From IMG/VR virus record IMGVR_UViG_3300023198_000552, positions 1 through 24,144 of that record: a stretch of 24,144 nucleotides of DNA; one strand, written 5' to 3'. Below, piece after piece: positions 15,466 through 24,012 of the stretch (position 1 is the first letter of the stretch; every line of letters starts with the position of its first letter). The DNA comes from a virus. A program made the translations under genes and the position numbers. Under the pieces are notes generated by a model that was not told the origin of the DNA, ran no database searches, and saw only the letters and a program-made list of their open reading frames with translations.

Positions 15466-18400
15466 TTAACAACTTGTTTTTTCTATTATTATTCCAAAAC
15501 TATTTACTTGAATATACTGATTTCCTGATATTTTATAGTAACCTGCCTGTAAATTATTTATGTTTTGCCCTGGTGAATTTCCAGCACACTGTTCGTTACT
15601 ATAAACTAAATCTCCAACGTCTGGAGCAACGCCATCACCAGTAAAATAAAATGTCTGACTTAAAGGTTGGTTACATATAAATCCTACATCTTGTCTTGTA
15701 CTCGAGGTAAAAGAATCACAAGGGACACTACATTCACAACAAGCCTCAGAAGCAGACGCATCTGAATAACAAATATCTTGTGCAGAAGTAAATCTTAAAT
15801 CATAAATTAAATATAAATATTGATTACCTGTAGGCATTGTAAATGCTGGCGTTGTAGCCGGCCCTACTGTTGCTTGATTTATAACTGTTCCTGAAGGATT
15901 AACAACTAAGCTATCAGGGATAGTAGTTGCTGCTGCTAATAATGAAGCAACATCTGGTGCTGTGTTATTGTATAAAGTGTTAGAGGATAAATACTTAAAG
16001 TTATCTTGAGGGTATTCCCAAGTAAACGAATCAGTAACTAATTTATTTACTCTCATCGTTAGGTCTGCACTGTCATAAGGATAAACTCCTTGAGATCTTA
16101 TACCAGTTTGAGTTTCATAAAAACTAAATATATTAGGATTACTTCCTAATGTAACAGCATTACTATCGACAGGACTTATTGTGCTACCATCTTGCCATTT
16201 GTACTCTACATGAGTAGTGGCTCCACTTTCAAAATTTGAATTTATAACACACTTAACCACTGTTAGTGGTATACCTGTAACACACTTAGGTGTTACACGA
16301 AAGCTTGTAGACCCACATGATGGAGGAGATGAACAAAATGGAGTTACGGTAATAACTGCGGTTTCAGGACTTGTTGTCGTTTTATTAATTGATAAAGTCC
16401 CGCTTCCCGAAACAATTCCCGTTGTGAATGATTGTCCATTCCAAATCGCCGAAACAGTAGCAGAGCCGCTTGTAATATTATATTCTACATCGGCTGTACC
16501 TATTACACTTGTAAGATTAACAGTGTATGATTGAGCTGAAGTGACGTTAAGACCTTGAAATTCTATACCACATTCGTATACTACAGGTGGTACAGGTACT
16601 TTAATATTATTAGTAGACAACACATATTCGTCCATATAAGGATCATATCCACCTATTTTCTGAGTATCTAAAGCTAATTGAAACTCATCTCTAAACCAGG
16701 ATCTCATTCCTTGTTCTGAAATAACCTCTAATCGATCGCTTTGTGAATTACCAGTTAATTTAATTACAGCAACTCTTTTTGTGTCTGTAAAATAATAATT
16801 ATCAGCATGCACTCCAAAACTTTCTGGATTAAAACTTATACCATATTCTTCTACTCTGGCAATTTGTGTTCCTAAAATTGTAGGGGTAGAAACAATTGCG
16901 CCACCTCCCACAGAATCACTAATCAAATTTTTTGAGGCCAACACATAGCTTATTTTATCTTCTTGCAAAGTAAGTATGTCAGTTTCTCGGGCGTATAGTT
17001 TTTGTATAGGTCCAAAACTTGTTTCTAATTCCTTAAAATTAGCAAGGCCTAAATTAAATTCGTTTAAATTATTTACCCCCGCATTACTACTAAATATGCC
17101 GCTATATGTTAAGTCTGCAAATCTATCTGCTTCTTTAAAATCTTGCTGAGAAACAGTTAATACCCTTTGACCCATCTTAACAGCTTTCGAAGCTAAGTCG
17201 TCTTTTATTCTAAAACTTTCTACACCATTACCAAATGTGTAACAATCCATGAATGGCAGTGTTACAATTAAAGGTTGAGAAGTTGTTTGGTTTTGATCAC
17301 CGTCCGCGGTAGGCGCTTGATGTAAATAATTTCCACTTCCAGCGTCAAGAGTTACATCATACAATTCAGAAGCATCATAAAATATGTCTGCGTCTGCATC
17401 TATTGGATCACTCTCAAAAGTAACTAAGGTAGTTGCTCTTTGAACCACTATATTTGCGCTAATACTTATTGCTCTACTTCTGCTAAAAGGAAAACTTCCT
17501 GGGCAACCTTGCTTTTTAGTTTTAACAATTAATCCTAATGGCGAGGTTGGATCGTTAGCAATAGTTTGTCCCCAAGCAAAAAACACTGCGTTATCCCCTG
17601 TGGCTGTACCATCATTTCTTGTACACGGTATATCAGAGTTAAAGTTATAAAGGGTAGTTTGATAAACTGCCTCTATGCTTCCATCTCCATCGGCTTCAAT
17701 AGCTCCTGGGTTAGCCAATGAAGGTTTTATATTATCTCCATTCCACCAGGCACGAGCATCTGAATATTCTTTAGACGCAACAAACTCTTCATCCCATTTC
17801 CATTCAAAGCCCTCACATTTACTTCCTCTTTCTCTACGGCGTACTCTTATATTTATAATTATAGTTGAACCCGCAGGTATTGTATAATTATTTGTAGTTG
17901 CTGGAGGTCCAGGTTCATCTACGAAAAACGGATAGTTAATCCTTGCTTTACACCTGCTTGAGCTTTTTCTTGAAACACTAACATTACCCGCCTCAACAAT
18001 AGAATCCTCAGGTATTTCTACTTGAAAATTATTAGGTTTAATTTGCATATACAAACCCGCTAATTGATCTACTGTTGCACCTGTTCCAGATACAGGGTTT
18101 GTGCTTATAAAATTTCTCCCTTCAGCCTCAATCTCTAAAACCTTTGCTTTTATTAACGTACTAACAGGTCCGGAAGTATCCGTTTTAACAATAAGCGTGT
18201 CTCCAGTTTTTACTTTTTGCTGATTGTCACCTTCAAGTTTAAAATAAGTTACTTGAGTAGTTTGATCCGAATATTGAAAATTAGAAAATATTGTATTATA
18301 CGGACCTCTGTTTGGTTTTACAACAAACTTATATTTGACCGCCCAAGAAGGGGCGTAGTTTTCCAGTGTAACTTTTATTCTATTTGCGTTTACACTGCTT

Positions 18401-20295
18401 GATGTAGGTACGCTAATAGTGTTAAAGTCAGAAGTTAAAACTGTAGATGCTCTTCCATACTTATCCATGTAAACAATACCAGTAGCATAGTCTCTATTGC
18501 TGTGCAACGACTCGACATCAGAGTCTGAAGTAAAAGATGCATCACCACTTGTAATTCTATAATACTCATACATATCTGTATCAGGGACTACAGGAGAAGC
18601 CGTAGGATCTCCTACGCTGCTAAATTTCATAGCTGGTATTTGAAGACCAATAATATTACTACCCGGTGTAGATGTAAATCTCCACGGTTGTTGTTGAGTC
18701 GTATCATCTATACCACTAAGTGTTTTAGTAAAAGTACAGTTAACATTTGGCGGGGTAATAATGCTATTAAATTTGTCTGTTAAAGATGTTCCTTGTGAGG
18801 CGGTAGCTATAGGCTCAAAATTAGTATTTAATACTGTTCCAATTGCATTTGCAAATTCTGGGCTTTGTGAAAAAGAAAATACAGAAGTATAATCTTGCTC
18901 AAGTGTTACAAATACACCTACATCTAAATTAGCTTGTGTAAAATTTATATTGTCATTGTAACAGTCTGTAGCTGTAGTTCCAGAAAGAGATGAGTGTTCG
19001 AAATTTAAATCAAATGTAATAACCGCGTTTTTTTTTAATTTATCCGCTATTTCTGTCAAATCAAAATTAACTTTTCCATTGATTGATTGAACAGTACTTG
19101 ATGGATCAATCGAATAGGCAACTCCATTTGCTAATTGAGGCGCCTCTAATTCTAACGAATTTATTGGCTTACTTACAAGCTCTGTAACGTAATCCATAGG
19201 GATTACTTGGCCAGCAGCATTTGTAATGTCATAACCATCAGTATAATTTCCATATATTAATCGATTACCCATAATGGTAAGCGCCTGTGCTTTTTTTGGT
19301 ACATTATCATAAAGTCTTAATAACTCATCTGCACCTAATACGGAATAAATTTTAGAATTTGTAAACAAAAAAGTTTGTATATCATTATCAGCCCATCCAC
19401 TTTCTGCTTTATTAAATCTTTCTATAACGTATATACTATTAGTAGAAGAGTCTTTAAATAATAAATCGATTTCTAAAACCCTGCTGTCACCGGTTCCGAA
19501 ACCAATGTTTACAGCATTAAACCTATTTAACATTCCGTCATTGTCGTAGTTTTTTACACTAAAACGAAAATTACCTGGCTTAAAAGCTGGATTAGTAAAT
19601 AGAGATGTTGCACTATACTCATTGTTTTTATATCTGTATCGATAAGCAAAAGATAAAAATCTTTCTTCTATATAATTTTCTGAACCCGGTAGGTTAATCA
19701 ACTCTAATGTTGGTGATCCAAGTGGCGTATATGTTGCGCTGCTTGTCTCAAAACCTGGAGGCTGAACAATTACGTTTAAATCTAAATCAACTGTTTGATC
19801 CGTTGACCCTATAGGAAATGGATAATTTTGTGTAACATTTATTTTTCTTGGTGGATTTATTCCATCACTAAAAAATAATAAATCTTCAATTTTTTCTACA
19901 GCTGTTACTAAATATTGAGGATCAAAATTTAAGGTGTTAAAGGTAATTACGTGGTAGCGTAAAGCATTAGTATTAGTATTATATGATACTATTAAATCTA
20001 AACTTAATTTTACACCTCCAAATAATGGATCGTGAACAAACCAATATACGGTTTCTAACGCACCATCTTCGTAAGCGCCTATACAGGTAGCCTCTGAACT
20101 TAAATTGGTTCCGTTATATTCTAATGTAGTTAGCTGATCGTTCCCCCTGGTATTTTCAACAGCACCTATTTCCGTGGTTTCAGTAGCACCTAAACGCACA
20201 TTCATTGCGTCCACATATTCCCCTGGAGGAAGCAGCCTTTCATCTACGGACTTATTCATCCGACCTTTTATAAAGTTTGTTGTGCTTATTGCCAT
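15466..20295 (-). CDS. Phage stabilisation protein (muzzle-like), with added C-terminal beta domains
   Basis: The N terminus of this 1609-residue protein has FIKGRMNKSVDERLLPPGEY followed by VDAMNVR and GAVENTRGN, the signature of the stabilisation/muzzle family (P22 gp10-like) of crAss-like phages, which closes the tail exit as a beta-propeller. The propeller part appears to run to GGYDPYMDEYVLS near residue 1225. It is followed by an Ig-like domain (about 1241-1337), another beta region (1338-1510), a Cys cluster CCECSVPC (1519-1526) and a terminal small beta module (about 1545-1609) resembling the 330-residue neighbour. The length is unusual compared with typical family members and seems due to these added domains. 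It lies one base upstream of the 330-residue gene and one base downstream of the ring-protein gene. Confidence 0.8.
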   Translation of the reverse strand: MAISTTNFIKGRMNKSVDERLLPPGEYVDAMNVRLGATETTEIGAVENTRGNDQLTTLEYNGTNLSSEATCIGAYEDGALETVYWFVHDPLFGGVKLSLDLIVSYNTNTNALRYHVITFNTLNFDPQYLVTAVEKIEDLLFFSDGINPPRKINVTQNYPFPIGSTDQTVDLDLNVIVQPPGFETSSATYTPLGSPTLELINLPGSENYIEERFLSFAYRYRYKNNEYSATSLFTNPAFKPGNFRFSVKNYDNDGMLNRFNAVNIGFGTGDSRVLEIDLLFKDSSTNSIYVIERFNKAESGWADNDIQTFLFTNSKIYSVLGADELLRLYDNVPKKAQALTIMGNRLIYGNYTDGYDITNAAGQVIPMDYVTELVSKPINSLELEAPQLANGVAYSIDPSSTVQSINGKVNFDLTEIADKLKKNAVITFDLNFEHSSLSGTTATDCYNDNINFTQANLDVGVFVTLEQDYTSVFSFSQSPEFANAIGTVLNTNFEPIATASQGTSLTDKFNSIITPPNVNCTFTKTLSGIDDTTQQQPWRFTSTPGSNIIGLQIPAMKFSSVGDPTASPVVPDTDMYEYYRITSGDASFTSDSDVESLHSNRDYATGIVYMDKYGRASTVLTSDFNTISVPTSSSVNANRIKVTLENYAPSWAVKYKFVVKPNRGPYNTIFSNFQYSDQTTQVTYFKLEGDNQQKVKTGDTLIVKTDTSGPVSTLIKAKVLEIEAEGRNFISTNPVSGTGATVDQLAGLYMQIKPNNFQVEIPEDSIVEAGNVSVSRKSSSRCKARINYPFFVDEPGPPATTNNYTIPAGSTIIINIRVRRRERGSKCEGFEWKWDEEFVASKEYSDARAWWNGDNIKPSLANPGAIEADGDGSIEAVYQTTLYNFNSDIPCTRNDGTATGDNAVFFAWGQTIANDPTSPLGLIVKTKKQGCPGSFPFSRSRAISISANIVVQRATTLVTFESDPIDADADIFYDASELYDVTLDAGSGNYLHQAPTADGDQNQTTSQPLIVTLPFMDCYTFGNGVESFRIKDDLASKAVKMGQRVLTVSQQDFKEADRFADLTYSGIFSSNAGVNNLNEFNLGLANFKELETSFGPIQKLYARETDILTLQEDKISYVLASKNLISDSVGGGAIVSTPTILGTQIARVEEYGISFNPESFGVHADNYYFTDTKRVAVIKLTGNSQSDRLEVISEQGMRSWFRDEFQLALDTQKIGGYDPYMDEYVLSTNNIKVPVPPVVYECGIEFQGLNVTSAQSYTVNLTSVIGTADVEYNITSGSATVSAIWNGQSFTTGIVSGSGTLSINKTTTSPETAVITVTPFCSSPPSCGSTSFRVTPKCVTGIPLTVVKCVINSNFESGATTHVEYKWQDGSTISPVDSNAVTLGSNPNIFSFYETQTGIRSQGVYPYDSADLTMRVNKLVTDSFTWEYPQDNFKYLSSNTLYNNTAPDVASLLAAATTIPDSLVVNPSGTVINQATVGPATTPAFTMPTGNQYLYLIYDLRFTSAQDICYSDASASEACCECSVPCDSFTSSTRQDVGFICNQPLSQTFYFTGDGVAPDVGDLVYSNEQCAGNSPGQNINNLQAGYYKISGNQYIQVNSFGIIIEKTSC

Positions 20296-20296
20296 A

Positions 20297-21211
20297 TTAT
20301 TTTATCCATTTATCTTGACCCCTTAAATTCATTAATAGACGCCCTGGGTGTATATTGCTTAATCTTATTTTAGCATTTCTTAATAGTGAAGCTTTATCTT
20401 TTCTTGCTCTATTAACTATATATTCCTGAGTGCTTATTCTGTTGTTTAAGATAGAATATTTTATAAATGAATAAATATAATCCTCGAATAGTTTGTTAAC
20501 ACTAACACTCGAGTCATCACCATTTTCCATACCATCAGAAACATACTCTAATACTATAGAGGAACTTGTTCCTAAAGAACTAAAATTAATAACTCCAGAT
20601 TTTTTGTCTATTTTAAAAGTAGGATTAACATTCGCTGTTTCTGTATTTAAACCAAACCTTGCACCAATTGCATATTCAAAATACCAGCAGCCATCAACAC
20701 AAGTTCCAGGTTGATTATTAAAGATACTTCGGTCGTTTAAATAAATCCCGTTTGTACCCTTGCTTAAATCTAATTCAGAATCCTGAGGCATTAAAGCATT
20801 TCCTTCTTGATCAAAAAGAATATTGTTATTGTTATCTTGCAGGTAAGCGGAACTCCAATTGGTTTGAATGTTTTCACTTAAAGGAAATAATACGCCATTT
20901 CTATATTGAGATATTCTCACCCAGTTTACATAATCAGATGGCAATACAAAACGCAATGTGCTCCCAACGTCTAATTGAAGCACTTTTATTTCTTTCATCG
21001 CATCATAATTAAGTTCTTGTATGCCTCTTTTTGCATAAAACAAAACTTGATAACGATTTATATTATTAATTAATTCATGATTGCCTTGATACATCAACAT
21101 AAAATTATTGACGATTTCTTGCAAAGACACATACTGGTAAGAACCCCAGTTAGAATCCTCCGGAGCTGTGCCATTGTTTGTGTAATATTGATATTGATTT
21201 ATATATGCCAT
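20297..21211 (-). CDS. Tail ring / adaptor protein
   Basis: This 304-residue protein has the helical N terminus of phage neck or tail ring subunits (LINNINRYQVLFYAKRGIQE, LNYDAMKEIK), followed by VLPSDYVNWVRISQYRNGVL and PLSENIQTNW, which I recall from ring/tail-tube proteins of crAss-like phages. A beta-rich middle follows, then a helical C terminus (YIYSFIKYSILNNRI, VNRARKDKASLLRNAKIRLS). It overlaps nothing but is separated by a single base from both flanking genes, implying obligate co-expression in fixed ratio. A seat in the tail barrel between neck and muzzle is inferred from family and order. Confidence 0.75.
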   Translation of the reverse strand: MAYINQYQYYTNNGTAPEDSNWGSYQYVSLQEIVNNFMLMYQGNHELINNINRYQVLFYAKRGIQELNYDAMKEIKVLQLDVGSTLRFVLPSDYVNWVRISQYRNGVLFPLSENIQTNWSSAYLQDNNNNILFDQEGNALMPQDSELDLSKGTNGIYLNDRSIFNNQPGTCVDGCWYFEYAIGARFGLNTETANVNPTFKIDKKSGVINFSSLGTSSSIVLEYVSDGMENGDDSSVSVNKLFEDYIYSFIKYSILNNRISTQEYIVNRARKDKASLLRNAKIRLSNIHPGRLLMNLRGQDKWIK

Positions 21212-21212
21212 C

Positions 21213-22208
21213 TTAACTTGTTTCTTGTGTATCTAAATTTTCCTCATTTATTCCAAACTGGTATACCTCAGATTCTCTAATTTCAATACCAACGTATTGT
21301 AATATTTTAGCAATTAAGTTAGGTTCATCAGATGCTGGTAACTCAAAATTTTGATATAGCGGATCTCCAGGATTAAATATAGGGTCATTTCCTGACGTTT
21401 CTAAATATGTCCATTGCGGAGCAAGTGGGTACCTTATATACTGTGCTTTAATTGCGTATTGTTGTCTAATCGTTGTGGGATAAACATCTACTGTATTACC
21501 GACGATAGATGTAGGTCCTGCCGCTATATTTGAACTTGCGCCTCCTAATACATATGCTGGGTACTGTGTACTTGGAGCGGTTAAATTAGAACTTGTAAGT
21601 AAAAATAATTTATTTTGATTTACTCTTTCTACTTCAGTTATATTTCGTGAATTATAAATAGTGTAAGTATCATTTAAATTCATAATATTAGCGCTAATAG
21701 AAAGCGTTATTGCATTATCAACAGCCGTAACAAAACACTGTTCGCCAGTAGTTGTGTTAACAATAATACTCCCTATTTGAGGACTTAACATTGTCGTTGG
21801 ATTAGCCACAAAAGATTGTGTACCATCGGTTAATTTAAATGCCGCAACAAGTGTGTTCGTTCCTGTGTATAAGGCTGTTGGATAATAAAATAACTTGTTA
21901 ATTAAATAATAGTCTGGTGGCAGCTGATACTTATTAGTTAAGTCTTGATCTGCCGCTAACTGTGCCAAAAAAGCTTCTGCAGAAAAACTATCAATTACTT
22001 CTTCAATACTTTTAACAATATTTGCATAACCCTGACCAGAACTTCTTTGGTTCTCCCTGTTTATCCAATTATTATATTGATAAAAATAATCCTCAAATAT
22101 ATCCATTTGAGCTTGCAGGCAATACAAATTAAAATCCTGAGGAGATATATAGCCGTAGTTGTTTTTATTTGCTACAGCCAGTACTGTGTTTCTAATTGAG
22201 TTTATCAT
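21213..22208 (-). CDS. Tail ring / neck protein, first gene of the tail unit
   Basis: This 331-residue protein starts with an all-helical segment (INSIRNTVLAVANKNNYGYI, then DFNLYCLQAQMDIFEDYFYQ) typical of phage neck/ring proteins related to crAss-like family members. Residues about 128-188 form a beta module (QIGSIIVNTTTGEQCFVTAV, then DNAITLSIS and YTIYNS) also present in the 180-residue protein upstream. The C terminus is helical (EPNLIAKILQYVGIEIRESE). A TATCTTTG promoter-like box lies 16 bases upstream of its ATG and directly after an intrinsic terminator, so this gene probably opens a transcript through to the 263-residue tail gene. The leader would be very short. Confidence 0.75.
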   Translation of the reverse strand: MINSIRNTVLAVANKNNYGYISPQDFNLYCLQAQMDIFEDYFYQYNNWINRENQRSSGQGYANIVKSIEEVIDSFSAEAFLAQLAADQDLTNKYQLPPDYYLINKLFYYPTALYTGTNTLVAAFKLTDGTQSFVANPTTMLSPQIGSIIVNTTTGEQCFVTAVDNAITLSISANIMNLNDTYTIYNSRNITEVERVNQNKLFLLTSSNLTAPSTQYPAYVLGGASSNIAAGPTSIVGNTVDVYPTTIRQQYAIKAQYIRYPLAPQWTYLETSGNDPIFNPGDPLYQNFELPASDEPNLIAKILQYVGIEIRESEVYQFGINEENLDTQETS

Positions 22209-22223
22209 CCATTAATCTTTTTA

Positions 22224-22231
22224 CAAAGATA
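22224..22231 (-). promoter_or_regulatory. Bacteroidota-type -7 promoter element (TATCTTTG)
   Basis: TATCTTTG on the - strand, 16 bases before the ring-protein ATG at 22208 and two bases after the T-run of the upstream terminator. It fits TAnnTTTG; no -33 TTTG is visible at the usual distance. Confidence 0.65.
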
Positions 22232-22233
22232 GC

Positions 22234-22267
22234 AAAAAAAAAAGAGGCCTAAATTTTTAAGCCTCTT
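22234..22267 (-). terminator. Intrinsic terminator after the small structural genes
   Basis: On the - strand, AAGAGGC (22267-22261) pairs with GCCTCTT (22248-22242), with further A/T pairing in the intervening 12 bases, and is followed by an uninterrupted run of T (22243-22234). It stops transcription from the right, just before the tail unit's own promoter. Confidence 0.85.
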
Positions 22268-22291
22268 GTTTTGGTTAATGGTTAAAAGCTA

Positions 22292-22834
22292 TTATACTTT
22301 AGCAATCTCCAATATTAAACTTGAAGGCAAAGCCCAAGAATATTTTACTGAAGGCCATGGTTGAATTAAAGATGCAGTAACTGCGTCTTCAAAACCATCT
22401 CTCATCGCTTCATCACCTGCGTCAACAGCTGCGTGAGTAATTTTAATTGCTATTCCACTTGCTCCACAATACTGAATATTAACTTCACTATTAATTGGAT
22501 CTGCAGATGCATTTTCTACAATTACCACTCCGTCAGAAGCAATTAATTGTTTAGAAGATGATGTAGCTGAATAAATAATATAACTTTTACCTGTATCTAA
22601 ACCTGTGCCTTTTGCTGCTCCAATAGCTAATAAAGATAGTGTGTTTGCGTCTACAACACCAGTAACAGTATACATTCTGTCATCTGTAGTGTCATGCACA
22701 ACATCACCAATATTTACTACACCACCTGTGAAAGTAGCGGCGCCATCTTGCAACTCAAGGTTACCTGTTTCGTCTACTGTCGTTGTTCCAGTCGCGACCG
22801 TGTCTTGAACTTTGACTTCAACGTATTTTTGCAT
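22292..22834 (-). CDS. Small beta-rich structural protein (180 aa), paralog of its neighbour
   Basis: The start at 22834 (MQKYVEVKV) is preferred over a longer start at 22909 because it lies 11 bases after the preceding stop and aligns with the neighbour's N terminus (MEKFLQIPV). The C terminus ITHAAVDAGDEAMRD (about residues 132-146) matches LTHAALAAGSEVMRD in the 92-residue protein. The extra length is an inserted beta module at residues about 29-92 (NIGDVVHDTTDDRMYTVTGV, then YIIYSA) that also occurs in the downstream ring protein. Its location between capsid and tail genes suggests a head decoration, fibre or neck component; the exact role is unknown. A terminator follows the stop. Confidence 0.7.
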   Translation of the reverse strand: MQKYVEVKVQDTVATGTTTVDETGNLELQDGAATFTGGVVNIGDVVHDTTDDRMYTVTGVVDANTLSLLAIGAAKGTGLDTGKSYIIYSATSSSKQLIASDGVVIVENASADPINSEVNIQYCGASGIAIKITHAAVDAGDEAMRDGFEDAVTASLIQPWPSVKYSWALPSSLILEIAKV

Positions 22835-22845
22835 AGAACTATACA

Positions 22846-23124
22846 TTAAGCTATAGAGATACCGCTTATCGCGCTGCTTGGAATATAATCCACTGCTACT
22901 GTAGTCCAACCTGTCGCAAGGGCTGAAACAATAGCGCTTTGCACTTCGTCTCTCATTACTTCACTACCCGCTGCTAATGCTGCGTGTGTGAGTGTTACAA
23001 CTTTACCAGAGCCATAAGCCAAAGTTACAGTTGTTGTAGAAGCTTGTTCTACTAATTTAACGTCCAGTACAGAAACAATTTGTTTTTGTTCATCAGTAAC
23101 TGGGATTTGTAAGAATTTTTCCAT
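22846..23124 (-). CDS. Small structural protein (92 aa)
   Basis: The start at ATG 23124 (MEKFLQIPVTDEQ) is chosen over ATG 23139 (MLLFI preceding) because it lines up with the paralog. This 92-residue protein has strands DVKLVEQ, TTVTLAY and KVVTLTH, then the helix AALAAGSEVMRDEVQSAIVSAL and a final strand AVSGI-like ending (SAISGISIA). Small proteins of this pattern occur beside capsid genes in marine phages as I recall, with no assigned function. A TATCTTTG box lies 32 bases upstream, and the next gene follows after 11 bases. Confidence 0.7.
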   Translation of the reverse strand: MEKFLQIPVTDEQKQIVSVLDVKLVEQASTTTVTLAYGSGKVVTLTHAALAAGSEVMRDEVQSAIVSALATGWTTVAVDYIPSSAISGISIA

Positions 23125-23156
23125 AATAAATAATAACATTAAGGGTTAATAAAGTA

Positions 23157-23164
23157 CAAAGATA
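23157..23164 (-). promoter_or_regulatory. Bacteroidota-type -7 promoter element (TATCTTTG)
   Basis: TATCTTTG followed by TA on the - strand, in the 52-base gap between the 251-residue gene and the 92-residue gene. Predicted transcription start about 7 bases downstream gives a leader of roughly 26 bases. No -33 TTTG at 18-20 bases upstream. Confidence 0.6.
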
Positions 23165-23176
23165 CAATAAGTTTTT

Positions 23177-23932
23177 CTACTTAGTTTGAGCCTTTTTCTT
23201 CAAAAGCTTGTATGTCTCTACACCTTCATCATTTTGGAAATATGAGGAAACAATAAAATAATGGTCTTCTCCAAAAGGAACTGACAATAATTTTGATTTG
23301 TTCTTAGGTAAGTTAAAATATACGTCTTTTCCGTTGTTTTTAAGAACCAACCATGTCTTGTTAAAAAATGTTACCACATCACCATAAAGTTCGAGCATCG
23401 GGTCTTGAACCGTCTCTAAAAAGTCTTCAGGGTTATTTTTAGCATAAATCAAAACATCTCTTCTAAGTTCTGGAGTTGTTAGACTATCTGCTGCTCCACC
23501 CATAAGTACTCTACATACAGTAAGAAGTTTGTCTCCCTTTAATTCTTTAGCTATAATCTGAGCCTCTAAACCTTGCTCTACATAAGCAAGCTCAAGCGCT
23601 GCGTCTTTAGAGTGATTTATCTCTTCAAAAACTTTTCCGTTTGAAGGGTGATAATATAAAAACTTTTGTAAAGTTTGATTAGACTTCTGAACTTGTAACA
23701 TACCGTCTTCAAAAACAATAGGTTCTAAAACAGCATTTCCGTCTTGCTCATCTTCAAAAGGTGACTTTTGATTTCGAGCATAACGAAGTGGTCTATTTAT
23801 ACCTTGTTCTTCATCAAACCATAATAAGGGGGATCTTCGTGTGTGGCGAGAAGCCAACATATACGACAGCGGAGCTGACTTGCCTACTAATCTATAGGCT
23901 TTGTTTACAAATTTTTCTTTTGCTTTTTTCAT
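23177..23932 (-). CDS. Virion-module protein next to the capsid gene (251 aa)
   Basis: This 251-residue, basic-ended protein follows the probable capsid gene and its terminator. The N terminus is Lys/Arg-rich (KKAKEKFVNKAYRLVGKSAP), followed by acidic middle parts. The central motif LQKFLYYHPSNGKVFEEINH looks conserved among marine phage proteins beside the capsid gene, with helix AALELAYVEQGLEAQIIAKE after it. A C-terminal beta portion (DVVTFFNKTWLVLKNNGKDV; VPFGEDHYFIVSSYF) ends in a Lys-rich tail. It has no named domain I can identify. The leader is very A/T-rich (AAATTAAATTAAAATAAA), typical of Bacteroidota translation starts. No TAnnTTTG box was found before it, so it may rely on read-through of the terminator. 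Confidence 0.6.
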   Translation of the reverse strand: MKKAKEKFVNKAYRLVGKSAPLSYMLASRHTRRSPLLWFDEEQGINRPLRYARNQKSPFEDEQDGNAVLEPIVFEDGMLQVQKSNQTLQKFLYYHPSNGKVFEEINHSKDAALELAYVEQGLEAQIIAKELKGDKLLTVCRVLMGGAADSLTTPELRRDVLIYAKNNPEDFLETVQDPMLELYGDVVTFFNKTWLVLKNNGKDVYFNLPKNKSKLLSVPFGEDHYFIVSSYFQNDEGVETYKLLKKKAQTK

Positions 23933-23955
23933 TTTATTTAATTTTAATTTAATTT

Positions 23956-23995
23956 AAAAAAAATAATAACTACCCTCGTCAATACAACGAGGGTA
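23956..23995 (-). terminator. Intrinsic terminator after the capsid gene
   Basis: Perfect 9-bp inverted repeat TACCCTCGT (23971-23979) and ACGAGGGTA (23987-23995) with a 7-base loop. On the - strand it is followed by TTATTA and eight T (23963-23956). It begins 18 bases after the capsid stop and would limit transcription from capsid into the 251-residue gene. Confidence 0.9.
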
Positions 23996-24012
23996 ACTAT
24001 TACTACTATTAA

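Noticed and set aside
16217-16534. 105-codon open frame on the + strand
   Set aside because: Antisense to the stabilisation protein's Ig-like region; no supporting motif or operon context.
22835-22909. Longer start for the 180-residue structural protein
   Set aside because: The added 25 residues overlap the paralog's gene and do not match it, whereas the start at 22834 aligns the two N termini.
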